The position numbers were made by a program, and so were the translations under genes. From positions 3,760,001 to 3,824,000 of the forward strand of contig NZ_CP095074.1 in assembly GCF_022919835.1 (NCBI RefSeq): 64,000 nucleotides of DNA, written 5' to 3'. Every line of letters starts with the position of its first letter. The first letter of the stretch is position 1. Below are positions 8,304 to 16,073 of this stretch, one piece after another. The stretch is from Halobacillus shinanisalinarum (GTDB lineage Bacteria > Bacillota > Bacilli > Bacillales > Halobacillaceae). The notes beneath the pieces are model-generated. The model saw only the letters and a list, made by a program, of their open reading frames with translations. It had not been told where the DNA came from and did not search any database.

Positions 8304-9115
8304 AACCTGTAGAAACAGCGGACCAAGCGAAACAAGACACTTCTTATTATAATGCATTAGCTGAATTACTTTATCAGTTAGCCGATGATGACTTTATCAT
8401 TTCATTCCGAGGGTCTGAATGGCTGGGGCTAGCCCCTCATATTGAAGCGGATGTTGCTTATTCATCTATTACACAAAACACCATGGGTCACGCATTTCTC
8501 TATTATCAATTGTTAGAAGAGTTAGGGGAAGGTGAGATTGATACGCTTGCTCACGAACGCCCTCCTGAGAATAGACGAAATGCCGTCTATTTTGAGAAGA
8601 GAAATGGAGATGGGTCATATTTAGAAGAGCCGTATTACGATTGGGCACTAACTGTCGTCCGTCAATTTTTATATGAAACTATGAAAAAAGTTAAATTAGA
8701 GGCGCTTGCGACAAGCTCCTTTGAACCACTGGCAAATACCGCTCAAAAAGTATTAATGGAACAGCCCTATCATCTGGCGCATTGGAAAATGTGGATTGCA
8801 CAACTTCAGGAATCCACGGAAGAGGCTCAAACAAAAATTCAATTACGTTTAGAGGAAGCGTGGAAAGAATGTAAAGACGTTTTAGAATTGGGACCTAAAG
8901 CAAAAGAGATGGAACAATATCGTTTAATCGCTGGGGAAGACTTTTTGAAGAAGCAATGGTTGAAGGAAGTAGAGGCTACGATAAAAACTCCACCGTCACA
9001 ACCACTAGATAAAAAGTTTGGTAGTGGGAGAGACGGCGAGCATACCGTTGATTTAGAGCAGGCTTTACAAACCCTTGCTGAAGTGTATGATAGCGACCGG
9101 AATGCGGTGTGGTAA
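8300..9115 (+). CDS. paaC: 1,2-phenylacetyl-CoA epoxidase structural subunit PaaC
   Basis: A 271-residue ferritin-like, catalytically inactive partner of PaaA. Typical PaaC segments are LLYQLADDDFIISFRGSEWLG, the DVAYSSITQNTMGHAFLYYQLLEELGE region and EQPYHLAHWKMW. PaaC binds PaaA to form the substrate-binding heterodimer. Its ATG overlaps the paaB stop. It is followed by paaD after a short stretch holding the paaD RBS. Confidence 0.94.
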   Translation: MKPVETADQAKQDTSYYNALAELLYQLADDDFIISFRGSEWLGLAPHIEADVAYSSITQNTMGHAFLYYQLLEELGEGEIDTLAHERPPENRRNAVYFEKRNGDGSYLEEPYYDWALTVVRQFLYETMKKVKLEALATSSFEPLANTAQKVLMEQPYHLAHWKMWIAQLQESTEEAQTKIQLRLEEAWKECKDVLELGPKAKEMEQYRLIAGEDFLKKQWLKEVEATIKTPPSQPLDKKFGSGRDGEHTVDLEQALQTLAEVYDSDRNAVW

Positions 9116-9138
9116 GTCCTTTAAAGGAGGGGATCGAC

Positions 9139-9642
9139 GTGAATGATGAACAAAAGCACGAGGAGATTCATGCTATTTTAAAAACAGTTGATGATCCAGA
9201 GCTTCCCTCGGTTAGTGTAGTAGATCTCGGGATGGTCCATGAAGTTACGATAGATCAAAGCAAGGTATCAATTACCATGGTGCCGACTTTCGCAGGGTGC
9301 CCTGCCCTTGATTTCATAGAGAAAAATGTAAAATCAGCGGTTGGGAATATTGATTGGGTAGAGGACTGTCTGGTTGCTTTTTCCTTTCAGAAGAAGTGGT
9401 CAACTGATGCCATTACAGATGAAGGAAAAGAACAATTAAAAAAACATGGAGTCTCGCCACCCCCTGAAAACTATCGACCCGGGGAGGAGTGGTCCGTAAA
9501 TTGCCCTTATTGTGGATCAGCTTTTACATCTATGGAAAACGTGTTTGGACCTACGGCTTGCCGCAGCATTTTATATTGCGGATCCTGTAAGAATCCATTT
9601 GAAGCCATGAAACCAGTGGTTAATTATTCTATTGTTTACTAA
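9139..9642 (+). CDS. paaD: PaaD (MIP18/SufT-like iron-sulfur assembly factor for the epoxidase)
   Basis: About 167 residues. An N-terminal DUF59/MIP18-like domain (VDDPELPSVSVVDLGMVHEV, then PTFAGCPALDFIE) is followed by a C-terminal zinc-ribbon-like part with CPYCGSAFTS and YCGSCKNPFEAMKP. PaaD is needed for a functional epoxidase, probably in metal-centre assembly. I placed the start at the GTG at 9139 because an AAAGGAGGGG box precedes it by about 7 nt; a longer frame back to 9109 lacks an RBS and overlaps paaC. The presence of PaaD without PaaE is notable. Confidence 0.92.
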   Translation: MNDEQKHEEIHAILKTVDDPELPSVSVVDLGMVHEVTIDQSKVSITMVPTFAGCPALDFIEKNVKSAVGNIDWVEDCLVAFSFQKKWSTDAITDEGKEQLKKHGVSPPPENYRPGEEWSVNCPYCGSAFTSMENVFGPTACRSILYCGSCKNPFEAMKPVVNYSIVY

Positions 9643-9659
9643 AGAAAGGAGTTTTTAAT

Positions 9660-9965
9660 ATGGTAAAACTAATTGCATTATACAAACAACCCGAGGATAA
9701 AGAGGCGTTTGATGAGCACTATTTTAATACACATACCCCGATTACAAAGGAGATCCCTGGTCTAAGAGATATGAAAGTAACAAAAATTGTCGGCTCACCA
9801 ATGGGAGAGAGTGAGTATTACCTGCTTTGTGAAATGTTTTACGATGACCATGAATCTCTCCAAAAGGGAATGAAGACGGATGAGGGGAAGGCCTCCGGAA
9901 AAGACGTAATGAAATTCGCGGGTGACATTGTTACGTTAATGATCGGTGAGGAACTGAATGACTAA
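9660..9965 (+). CDS. EthD-family protein
   Basis: A 101-residue dimeric alpha/beta-barrel (ferredoxin-like) protein of the EthD family: MVKLIALYKQPEDKEAFDEHY...HTPITKEIPGLRDMKV. Similar small proteins occur inside paa clusters of Gram-positive bacteria, but their biochemical role is not established. It has an AAAGGAG box and its end overlaps the next paaF-like gene by 8 nt, so it is surely co-translated with the pathway. A handling or isomerisation role on an unstable ring-epoxide intermediate is possible but unproven. Confidence 0.8.
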   Translation: MVKLIALYKQPEDKEAFDEHYFNTHTPITKEIPGLRDMKVTKIVGSPMGESEYYLLCEMFYDDHESLQKGMKTDEGKASGKDVMKFAGDIVTLMIGEELND

Positions 9966-10731
9966 CACTTATATTAGAGCTTTTACAGAAAATAAAGCAG
10001 GGGTCATTCAGCTTCACCGCCCTCAGGTGGCTAATGCTCTGAATCGGAAAATGGTTGATGAAATAGTCGAACAAATGGAAGCGTTTGACCGGGATGATTC
10101 GCTTCGAGCTATTGTATTGAAGGGAAACGAAAAGGCGTTTGCTGCGGGAGCTGATATTGAGGAAATGATGGAAGACTCCCCGTTATCGTTGGAGCTTACA
10201 AATCCTTTTGCCGTCTGGGATCGCATAACACTGATTAAAAAACCGATTATCGCAGCGGTAAATGGATTTGCTCTAGGGGGAGGCTTTGAACTAGCCCTTC
10301 ACTGTGACCTCATTGTCGCTGCTGAGAATGCAAAATTTGGCTTTCCGGAGGTTACATTAGGAGTCATGCCCGGAGCAGGGGGGACACAACTTTTAACAAA
10401 AGCAATGGGGCGAGCTAAAGCACTCGAATGGATTTGGCTAGGTCAAACAATGAATGCCCAGGAAGCATTGCAGTACGGTGTAATTAATCGGGTTGTTGCA
10501 CCTGAGTTAGTAGAAGAGGAAACAATGAGGCTTGCCAGTCAAATCGTTGAACAGGCACCTGTAGCCATTCGGCTTATAAAAGAGGCAGTCCACGAGGCTG
10601 TGGATGCACCTTTAATAGATGGATTGAAATTAGAACGAAAAAACTTTTATTTGGCCTTTGCCTCTCAAGACCAAAAAGAGGGAATGCGAGCTTTCACAGA
10701 AAAGCGGAACCCTTCTTTCAAAGGGGTGTAA
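9958..10731 (+). CDS. paaF: Enoyl-CoA hydratase, PaaF-like
   Basis: A 257-residue crotonase. The oxyanion-hole segment AAVNGFALGGGFELALHCD and both hydratase glutamates (GGGFE and FPEVTLG) are visible, followed by PGAGGTQLL. PaaF hydrates 2,3-dehydroadipyl-CoA to 3-hydroxyadipyl-CoA. It overlaps the EthD gene and is followed 3 nt later by paaG. The paaF label rests on catalytic residues and operon position; the crotonase at 441 is an alternative holder of the same step. Confidence 0.88.
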   Translation: MTNTYIRAFTENKAGVIQLHRPQVANALNRKMVDEIVEQMEAFDRDDSLRAIVLKGNEKAFAAGADIEEMMEDSPLSLELTNPFAVWDRITLIKKPIIAAVNGFALGGGFELALHCDLIVAAENAKFGFPEVTLGVMPGAGGTQLLTKAMGRAKALEWIWLGQTMNAQEALQYGVINRVVAPELVEEETMRLASQIVEQAPVAIRLIKEAVHEAVDAPLIDGLKLERKNFYLAFASQDQKEGMRAFTEKRNPSFKGV

Positions 10732-10734
10732 CGA

Positions 10735-11517
10735 ATGGGAAATACATTTCAAACAATCTCTTACGATCTGAAAAAGGGTGTCGCTAGAATTGGATTAAAT
10801 CGTCCATCTGCCTACAACGCATTTACAGAGCAAATGAATAAAGAGATGATCAAAGCTCTAAGGATAGCAAGCAAAGATGATGAAGTGAGAAGTATCGTTA
10901 TCACTGGAGAGGGAAAAGCATTTTGTGCAGGAGAAGATTTGGGTGGAGTGAATGAACATACCAATCATGCTACCTTTCTCCGTAATCGCTATCATCCCAT
11001 GATGAAAGCGATTAAACAGACACCTAAACCCATTGTTGCTGCAGTTAATGGTACTGCAGCGGGGGCAGGAATGAGTTTAGCGTTAGCGGCTGATTTTCGT
11101 TTAGTGCAGCCAGAAGCCAAATTTGTAAGTGCCTTTATTAATATAGGTTTAATACCTGATTCGGGTTTCCTATATATTCTGCCCCGTCTTATCGGCTATG
11201 CGAAAGCACTGGAGGTAGCTGTGCTCGGTAAGCCTATTACTGGAAGAGAAGCGCATGAAATGGGGCTTGCAACCGAAGTGATCGATCCGTCTGAATGGGA
11301 GGAGAAAGTAAGCCGATTTTCCGAAACACTATCGTCCCTTCCAACTCAATCTGTGGCATTAATTAAACGTTATATGATGGATGGAATGAACTTAACATTT
11401 GAAGAAATGCTTGAAAAAGAAGCGCAAGCACAGCGTATAGCTGGGAAGACCCATGATCATCGAGAGGGACTGCAGGCTTTTAAAGAAAAACGCAAACCAG
11501 ATTTTATTGGAAACTAA
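10735..11517 (+). CDS. paaG: PaaG-like 2-(1,2-epoxy-1,2-dihydrophenyl)acetyl-CoA isomerase
   Basis: A 260-residue crotonase with AAVNGTAAGAGMSLALAADFRL and IGLIPDSGFLYILPRL. The GLIPDSG aspartate, instead of the second hydratase glutamate, marks PaaG-type isomerases. The enzyme converts ring-1,2-epoxyphenylacetyl-CoA to oxepin-CoA and also shifts the double bond later in the pathway. It starts 3 nt after the paaF stop, fully embedded in the operon. Confidence 0.93.
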   Translation: MGNTFQTISYDLKKGVARIGLNRPSAYNAFTEQMNKEMIKALRIASKDDEVRSIVITGEGKAFCAGEDLGGVNEHTNHATFLRNRYHPMMKAIKQTPKPIVAAVNGTAAGAGMSLALAADFRLVQPEAKFVSAFINIGLIPDSGFLYILPRLIGYAKALEVAVLGKPITGREAHEMGLATEVIDPSEWEEKVSRFSETLSSLPTQSVALIKRYMMDGMNLTFEEMLEKEAQAQRIAGKTHDHREGLQAFKEKRKPDFIGN

Positions 11518-11535
11518 TAAAGGGAGTGTGGAAAC

Positions 11536-13062
11536 ATGACAAATACAGTAACAGCAGAAGCAGTAACAGAAGTTGGAGCAATGAAACGTGATCATTATGC
11601 GATGATTATTAATGGTGAGCGTGTGGAAAGCCGTTCAAATGAAACAATGGAAACCTATAATCCGGCAAAAGGTGAACGAGTAGCAACGGTTGCAAAGGCG
11701 AATCAAGAAGATGCAGAGAAAGCCATACAAGCGGCGAGGCAATCATTCGATCAAGGAAAATGGCGTAATAAGTATCCTGTAGGTAAACGTTCAAGGGTGC
11801 TAAATAAAATTGCAGCAATAATGCGTGAACGATTTAATGAACTAGTGGAAATGGAAGTTCTAAACAGTGGTAAATCAGTGGGAGCGGCTCAAGTTCAAAT
11901 TAATCAGTCCATCGAGGATTTTGAATTTTATGCTGGGGCGATTGTAGGTCACCGTGGTGCAGTAAATAATATGCCTAATGGTTTCTTTAACTATACACAT
12001 AAAGAACCTGTTGGAGTCTGTGCACAAATTATCCCTTGGAATTATCCGATGATGATGGCAGCTTGGAAAATAGCCCCGGCTATTGCTGCTGGATGCTCGG
12101 TGATCATCAAACCAGCTAGTCTGACACCAATTACAGCTATCATTCTTAATGAAATTTGCCATGAAGCGGGTGTGCCAGAAGGCGTCGTTAACACCATTCC
12201 GGGGTCAGGTAAAGTTGTCGGGGACTATCTCGTCGAACACAAAGACATCAACAAGGTTGCCTTTACAGGTTCAACGCCGACTGGAAGAGATATTATGAGT
12301 AAATCTTCAGAGACGTTAAAACGCCTTACCCTCGAGCTTGGCGGAAAATCACCAAATATCGTTTTTGAAGATGCAGATTTAGACGCTGCTGTACCAGGTT
12401 CTTTATTTGGTATTTTCTTTAACACGGGTCAATCCTGTGAAGCGCGTTCACGCATGTTTGTCCATGAATCGATTTATGATGAATTTATGGAACAATTTAT
12501 TGCGAAAACAGAGAAGTTGAAGTCCGGTGATCCTTTTGACAAAGGAACGCACCTTGGTTCGATTATCAGCCGTAACCAACTAGAGGTCATCGATGGATAT
12601 GTCCAGTCCGCTAGAGAAGAAGGAGCTACCATTGCTACAGGTGGTAAAGAAATGAATATTGAAGGGTTTGAAAACGGTCACTGGTATGAACCTACTGTTA
12701 TTACAGACGTAACACCAGATATGAAAGCTGTGAAAGAAGAAATATTCGGGCCGGTCGTTGTGGTAGAAAAATTTACTGATGAGAAAGATGTTATCCAACG
12801 TGCCAACGACACAGAGTACGGATTAGGGTCGGCGGTATGGACGACAAACCAGGGCAGAGCTACTCGCGTATCCCATCAGATTGAAGCCGGAATCGTGATG
12901 GTCAATACTCCATTCTCGGCATTTCCTGGTACTCCATTCGGAGGATATAAACAATCTGGATTCGGCAGAGAACTTTGTGTAGAAACGCTAGATCTTTATA
13001 TGGAAGATAAAAGTGTTCTTTCCTATTACGGACCAAAACCTTTAAATCCGTTTGGGGTGTAA
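11536..13062 (+). CDS. NAD(P)-dependent aldehyde dehydrogenase of the paa operon
   Basis: A 508-residue class-1/2-type aldehyde dehydrogenase with the cofactor segment FTGSTPTGRDI, the general base in LELGGKSPN (Glu267) and the nucleophile in NTGQSCEARSRM (Cys301). E. coli PaaZ is a fusion of ALDH and oxepin-CoA hydrolase; here only the ALDH half exists, as a separate full-length enzyme. It probably oxidises 3-oxo-5,6-dehydrosuberyl-CoA semialdehyde after ring opening. A phenylacetaldehyde dehydrogenase feeding phenylacetate into the pathway is the main alternative. The RBS is AAAGGGAGTG, and it sits mid-operon. Confidence 0.88.
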   Translation: MTNTVTAEAVTEVGAMKRDHYAMIINGERVESRSNETMETYNPAKGERVATVAKANQEDAEKAIQAARQSFDQGKWRNKYPVGKRSRVLNKIAAIMRERFNELVEMEVLNSGKSVGAAQVQINQSIEDFEFYAGAIVGHRGAVNNMPNGFFNYTHKEPVGVCAQIIPWNYPMMMAAWKIAPAIAAGCSVIIKPASLTPITAIILNEICHEAGVPEGVVNTIPGSGKVVGDYLVEHKDINKVAFTGSTPTGRDIMSKSSETLKRLTLELGGKSPNIVFEDADLDAAVPGSLFGIFFNTGQSCEARSRMFVHESIYDEFMEQFIAKTEKLKSGDPFDKGTHLGSIISRNQLEVIDGYVQSAREEGATIATGGKEMNIEGFENGHWYEPTVITDVTPDMKAVKEEIFGPVVVVEKFTDEKDVIQRANDTEYGLGSAVWTTNQGRATRVSHQIEAGIVMVNTPFSAFPGTPFGGYKQSGFGRELCVETLDLYMEDKSVLSYYGPKPLNPFGV

Positions 13063-13083
13063 AAGAAAGGAAGGGCTTATACC

Positions 13084-13938
13084 ATGGCTGTACAAAATGT
13101 GTCCGTGGTAGGGGCTGGTGTGATGGGGCGAGGCATTGCGTATGTCTCCGCCCTTGCCGGCTTTCATACCACATTAATCGATGTGTCGGAAAATCAGTTG
13201 CGGGAAGCTTATACGTTTGCTGAAAAGACGACGCGAAAAGGGATTGAAAAGGAAAAAATCACGGAACTGCAGGCGAGTGAACTACTGGATCATCTCTACA
13301 CATCTTCACAACTTGAGTCGACTGTAAGTACGGCTGATCTGTTAATAGAAGCTGTGCCGGAAAAGCGTGAGTTGAAGAAACAAATCCTTGAGACGGCGGA
13401 TGAACATGCACCGGAGCATACGATTTTTGCTTCGAATACGTCGACGATCAGTCCTACAGAGCTCGGTTCGTATACAAAACGAGCGCCGCAAGTAGTCGTC
13501 ATGCACTTTTTCAACCCTGTCCATCGTATGCCGCTTGTGGAGATTGTGAAGGGGTTGGAAACGAGTGATCAAACGGTTGACCTTATTCGAGATTCTTCAG
13601 AAAAAATGGGGAAAGAAACCGTTGAAGTGAATGAGTTTCCTGGTTTTGTGACGAGTAGAATCAGTGCCCTTGTCGGAAATGAAGCGTTTCAGATGCTGCA
13701 GGAAGGCGTGGCTACTGCAGAAGATATTGATAAAGCAGTTCGACTAGGCTTGAACTATCCAATGGGACCTCTTGAGCTTGGAGATTTAGTCGGATTAGAC
13801 GCACGCCTGAATAACTTAAAGTACTTACACGAAACGTTAGGTGAAAAATACCGTCCCGCTCCGTTATTGGAACAACTTGTTCAAGCAGGCAGGTTAGGGA
13901 GAAAAAGCGGCCGCGGCATATATAACTATCAAGAGTAA
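13084..13938 (+). CDS. paaH: 3-hydroxyacyl-CoA dehydrogenase, PaaH-like
   Basis: A 284-residue NAD-dependent dehydrogenase. The Rossmann GAGVMGRGIAYVSA lies at residues 9-22, the ASNTSTIS segment and catalytic HFFNPVHRMPLVEI follow, and the C-terminal domain contains GFVTSRISALVGNEAF and DKAVRLGLNYPMGPLEL. This is the single-domain form; E. coli PaaH is larger because of an extra C-terminal copy. It would oxidise 3-hydroxyadipyl-CoA to 3-oxoadipyl-CoA. The RBS is AAAGGAAGG. Confidence 0.92.
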   Translation: MAVQNVSVVGAGVMGRGIAYVSALAGFHTTLIDVSENQLREAYTFAEKTTRKGIEKEKITELQASELLDHLYTSSQLESTVSTADLLIEAVPEKRELKKQILETADEHAPEHTIFASNTSTISPTELGSYTKRAPQVVVMHFFNPVHRMPLVEIVKGLETSDQTVDLIRDSSEKMGKETVEVNEFPGFVTSRISALVGNEAFQMLQEGVATAEDIDKAVRLGLNYPMGPLELGDLVGLDARLNNLKYLHETLGEKYRPAPLLEQLVQAGRLGRKSGRGIYNYQE

Positions 13939-13954
13939 GGGAGGCTAAACGTTC

Positions 13955-15154
13955 ATGGAAGAAGTTGTGATTGTGGATGCAGTGAGAACCCCGATTGGAC
14001 GATATAATGGTGCTTTAAAAAGCGTTCGCCCGGATGACTTGGGTGCCCATGTTCTTCGTTCCTTAAGAGAACGCAATCCAAAGCTTCCGATTGACGAAAT
14101 CGAGGAGGTCATCCTTGGAAATGCCAATGGGGCAGGGGAAGAGAACCGAAATGTTGCCCGGATGGCCACATTACTTGCTGGATATCCAACTACAGTAGCG
14201 GGCACGACGATTAACCGGTTGTGCGGTTCCGGATTGGACGCGGTAACGTACGCTGCCCGGGCGATTGCTGTCGGGCAGGGAGACGTGATGATCGCCGGAG
14301 GAACAGAAAGTATGACGCGCGCGCCTTATGTTATGGGGAAACCAGACAAAGGATTTAAACGCGGTGATCAACAACTCCAGGACACGACAATCGGCTGGCG
14401 TTTTACTCATCCGTCCATGGATGAAATGTATGGAACGGATTCGATGCCTGAAACAGCTCAAAATGTGGCTGAATCCTATAACATTTCCCGTGCCGATCAA
14501 GATGAGTTTGCGTTTCAAAGTCAAATGCGAGCCAAAGAAGCGATGGAAAGTGGACGATTAAAGGAAGAAATCACACCCATATCGATTCATGACAGGAAGG
14601 CAGGTACATATGAGGTGGCTGAAGATGAACACCCAAGACCGTCCACTACACTGGAAAAATTAAATAAACTCCCGTCGATATTTTCAAATGGAAGTATTAC
14701 AGCTGGCAATGCATCCGGGGTAAATGATGGAGCTTCGGCTGTTTTATTAATGAGTCGGAAAAAGGCAGAGGCACTTGGCTTAGAACCGCTTGCTACTTAT
14801 GTTACCTCAGCTACAGCTGGAGTGGAACCCAAAATTATGGGCATTGGTCCCATTCATGCCACACAAAAAGCGCTTAAACGGGCTGACATGAATGTTGATG
14901 ATCTTGACTTGATCGAATTAAATGAAGCATTTGCCTCCCAGTCGCTCGCGTGTATCCGTGAGTTGGACTTGAATCAGGATATTGTCAATGTCAATGGAGG
15001 TTCGATTGCTTACGGTCATCCATTAGGAGCCAGCGGAGCAAGAATTCTAACGACATTGCTGCATGAAATGAAAAAGAGGGGTAGTAAACGCGGCTTAGCT
15101 ACGATGTGTATCGGCGTAGGTCAAGGTATTTCGATGATTGTAAAAAGGGATTAA
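13955..15154 (+). CDS. paaJ: Beta-ketoadipyl-CoA/3-oxo-5,6-dehydrosuberyl-CoA thiolase
   Basis: A 399-residue thiolase. The nucleophile Cys90 is in NRLCGSGLDAV, followed by GGTESMTRAPYVM, the NEAFASQ motif, GGSIAYGHPLGASGAR and the second cysteine in TMCIGVGQG. PaaJ cleaves the two 3-oxoacyl-CoA intermediates to yield acetyl-CoA and succinyl-CoA. The local GC content is higher than in neighbouring genes, but the gene keeps operon spacing (16 nt after paaH, with an AAGGGAGG box). Confidence 0.92.
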   Translation: MEEVVIVDAVRTPIGRYNGALKSVRPDDLGAHVLRSLRERNPKLPIDEIEEVILGNANGAGEENRNVARMATLLAGYPTTVAGTTINRLCGSGLDAVTYAARAIAVGQGDVMIAGGTESMTRAPYVMGKPDKGFKRGDQQLQDTTIGWRFTHPSMDEMYGTDSMPETAQNVAESYNISRADQDEFAFQSQMRAKEAMESGRLKEEITPISIHDRKAGTYEVAEDEHPRPSTTLEKLNKLPSIFSNGSITAGNASGVNDGASAVLLMSRKKAEALGLEPLATYVTSATAGVEPKIMGIGPIHATQKALKRADMNVDDLDLIELNEAFASQSLACIRELDLNQDIVNVNGGSIAYGHPLGASGARILTTLLHEMKKRGSKRGLATMCIGVGQGISMIVKRD

Positions 15155-15204
15155 AGTGAATTCTTTGGGTTTCGACTATTTTTCTTAAGAAGGAGGTCTT
15201 CACC

Positions 15205-15444
15205 GTGGCTTTTGTGATTACATCACCTTGCAAAGATGAAAAGGCAGGCGAATGCATCGAAGTCTGTCCGGTAGATTGTATTGAAGAAGGGGAAGACATG
15301 TTTCATATTGACCCGGAAGTATGCATTGAATGCGGGGCATGTGAGGCAGCGTGTCCCGTAGAAGCGATCTATATGGAAGACGAAGTTCCTGAGGAAGAAA
15401 ATGACTATATTCAATTAAATCGTAAGTTTTTTGAAGCGGGGTAA
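15205..15444 (+). CDS. 7Fe-type (3Fe-4S/4Fe-4S) ferredoxin
   Basis: A 79-residue acidic ferredoxin with Cys9, 17, 21, 25, 40, 43, 46 and 50. The spacing fits a 3Fe-4S cluster (Cys9, 17, 50) and a 4Fe-4S cluster (Cys21, 40, 43, 46), with Cys25 extra. It ends the paa operon, 50 nt after paaJ, with an AAGGAGG box. Since PaaE, a flavin/2Fe-2S reductase, is missing, this ferredoxin plus the reductase at 1316 is the likely electron chain for the epoxidase. That is inferred from gene content, not shown. Confidence 0.9.
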   Translation: MAFVITSPCKDEKAGECIEVCPVDCIEEGEDMFHIDPEVCIECGACEAACPVEAIYMEDEVPEEENDYIQLNRKFFEAG

Positions 15445-15462
15445 CTGTAAACGAAGGAATTC

Positions 15463-15590
15463 TTCGTTAGGGCGTAATGGTTGTTCGTTAAATCGTAATG
15501 ACTGTGAGTTAGGAAGGTATATGCCTGAGATCGGTCGATATATTTTTGAGACAGGGCGTTATCGCTTCAAGTTAGGAAGCTATATCTAAA
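15463..15590. repeat. Degenerate tandem repeat, period about 21 bp
   Basis: About six diverged units of roughly 21 bp in a row, the first two beginning TTCGTTAGGGCGTAATGGTTG-like, later ones containing GTTAGGAAG(G/C)TATAT. It starts 19 nt after the ferredoxin stop. No coding frame fits. Its function is unknown; it may be a worn-down intergenic array. Confidence 0.5.
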
Positions 15591-15734
15591 CGCAGACAAT
15601 TTAATGACCACCATTCAGGAAAGGTGCTGGGACGAGAACGAAACTGATTAAAGCATACGATAATCCGAACGATTTTATTGAGGTCAGTTCGGATTATTTG
15701 TGTGCTAAGAAAGGGTGTCTACCATCGCTCCGTC

Positions 15735-15910
15735 AAAAAACTTCGCTTTCCGCGGCCCCGCAGGACGTGGGGTCGTTCGGTGTTGGCACACGACGTGCCG
15801 AACTTAACCGAACATCCTCTAAACAACGAGCTTCCTCGGAAAGCAAAGGACGCTTTCTTGTGGGATCTTCGGCTCGCGCTGTTCCCGCAGGAGTCTACGT
15901 ATTTTGACTA
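15735..15910. repeat. Dispersed GC-rich intergenic repeat, copy 1
   Basis: It starts near TCGCTTTCCGCGGCC and ends near CCCGCAGGAGTCTACGTATT. It shares the stretch GACGTGCCGAACTTA and CGAACATCCTCTAAACA with the copy at 33290, and has the same outer layout as the one near 50580. Open frames inside it are not genes. This type of repeat is common between genes in halotolerant Bacillaceae, judged from memory. It sits between the end of the paa operon and the terminator at 16038. Confidence 0.6.
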
Positions 15911-16037
15911 CGCTAATGATCTGCATTTATACTATTCAACTTTTATAGTTCGTTTTTTCACTACTTTACGTATAATTTAACTTCCTTATTTCTATTATAT
16001 AACACTTGAAAAAAATACTAATTTATAGAGTAATAGA

Positions 16038-16070
16038 AAGTGGCTGCCCACTTGAGGCAGCCGCTTTTTT
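16038..16070 (+). terminator. Terminator facing the paa operon, at the pac 3' end
   Basis: AAGTGGCTGCC - 7-nt loop - GGCAGCCGCTT is followed by TTTTTT on the plus strand. It stops read-through from the paa side; its stem could also serve the converging pac transcript, though the minus side lacks a clean T-run. Confidence 0.75.
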
Positions 16071-16073
16071 CCA

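Noticed and set aside
14171..14561. Open frames overlapping the thiolase gene in other frames
   Set aside because: They are shadows of the intact paaJ reading frame, which has all thiolase motifs.
15463..15590. Could the 21-bp array be a CRISPR?
   Set aside because: Units are contiguous and degenerate, with no unique spacers and no cas genes.
15678..15980. Open frames of 70-100 codons between the ferredoxin gene and pac
   Set aside because: They run through the dispersed GC-rich repeat, have no family similarity I recognise, and similar frames appear in the other repeat copies.
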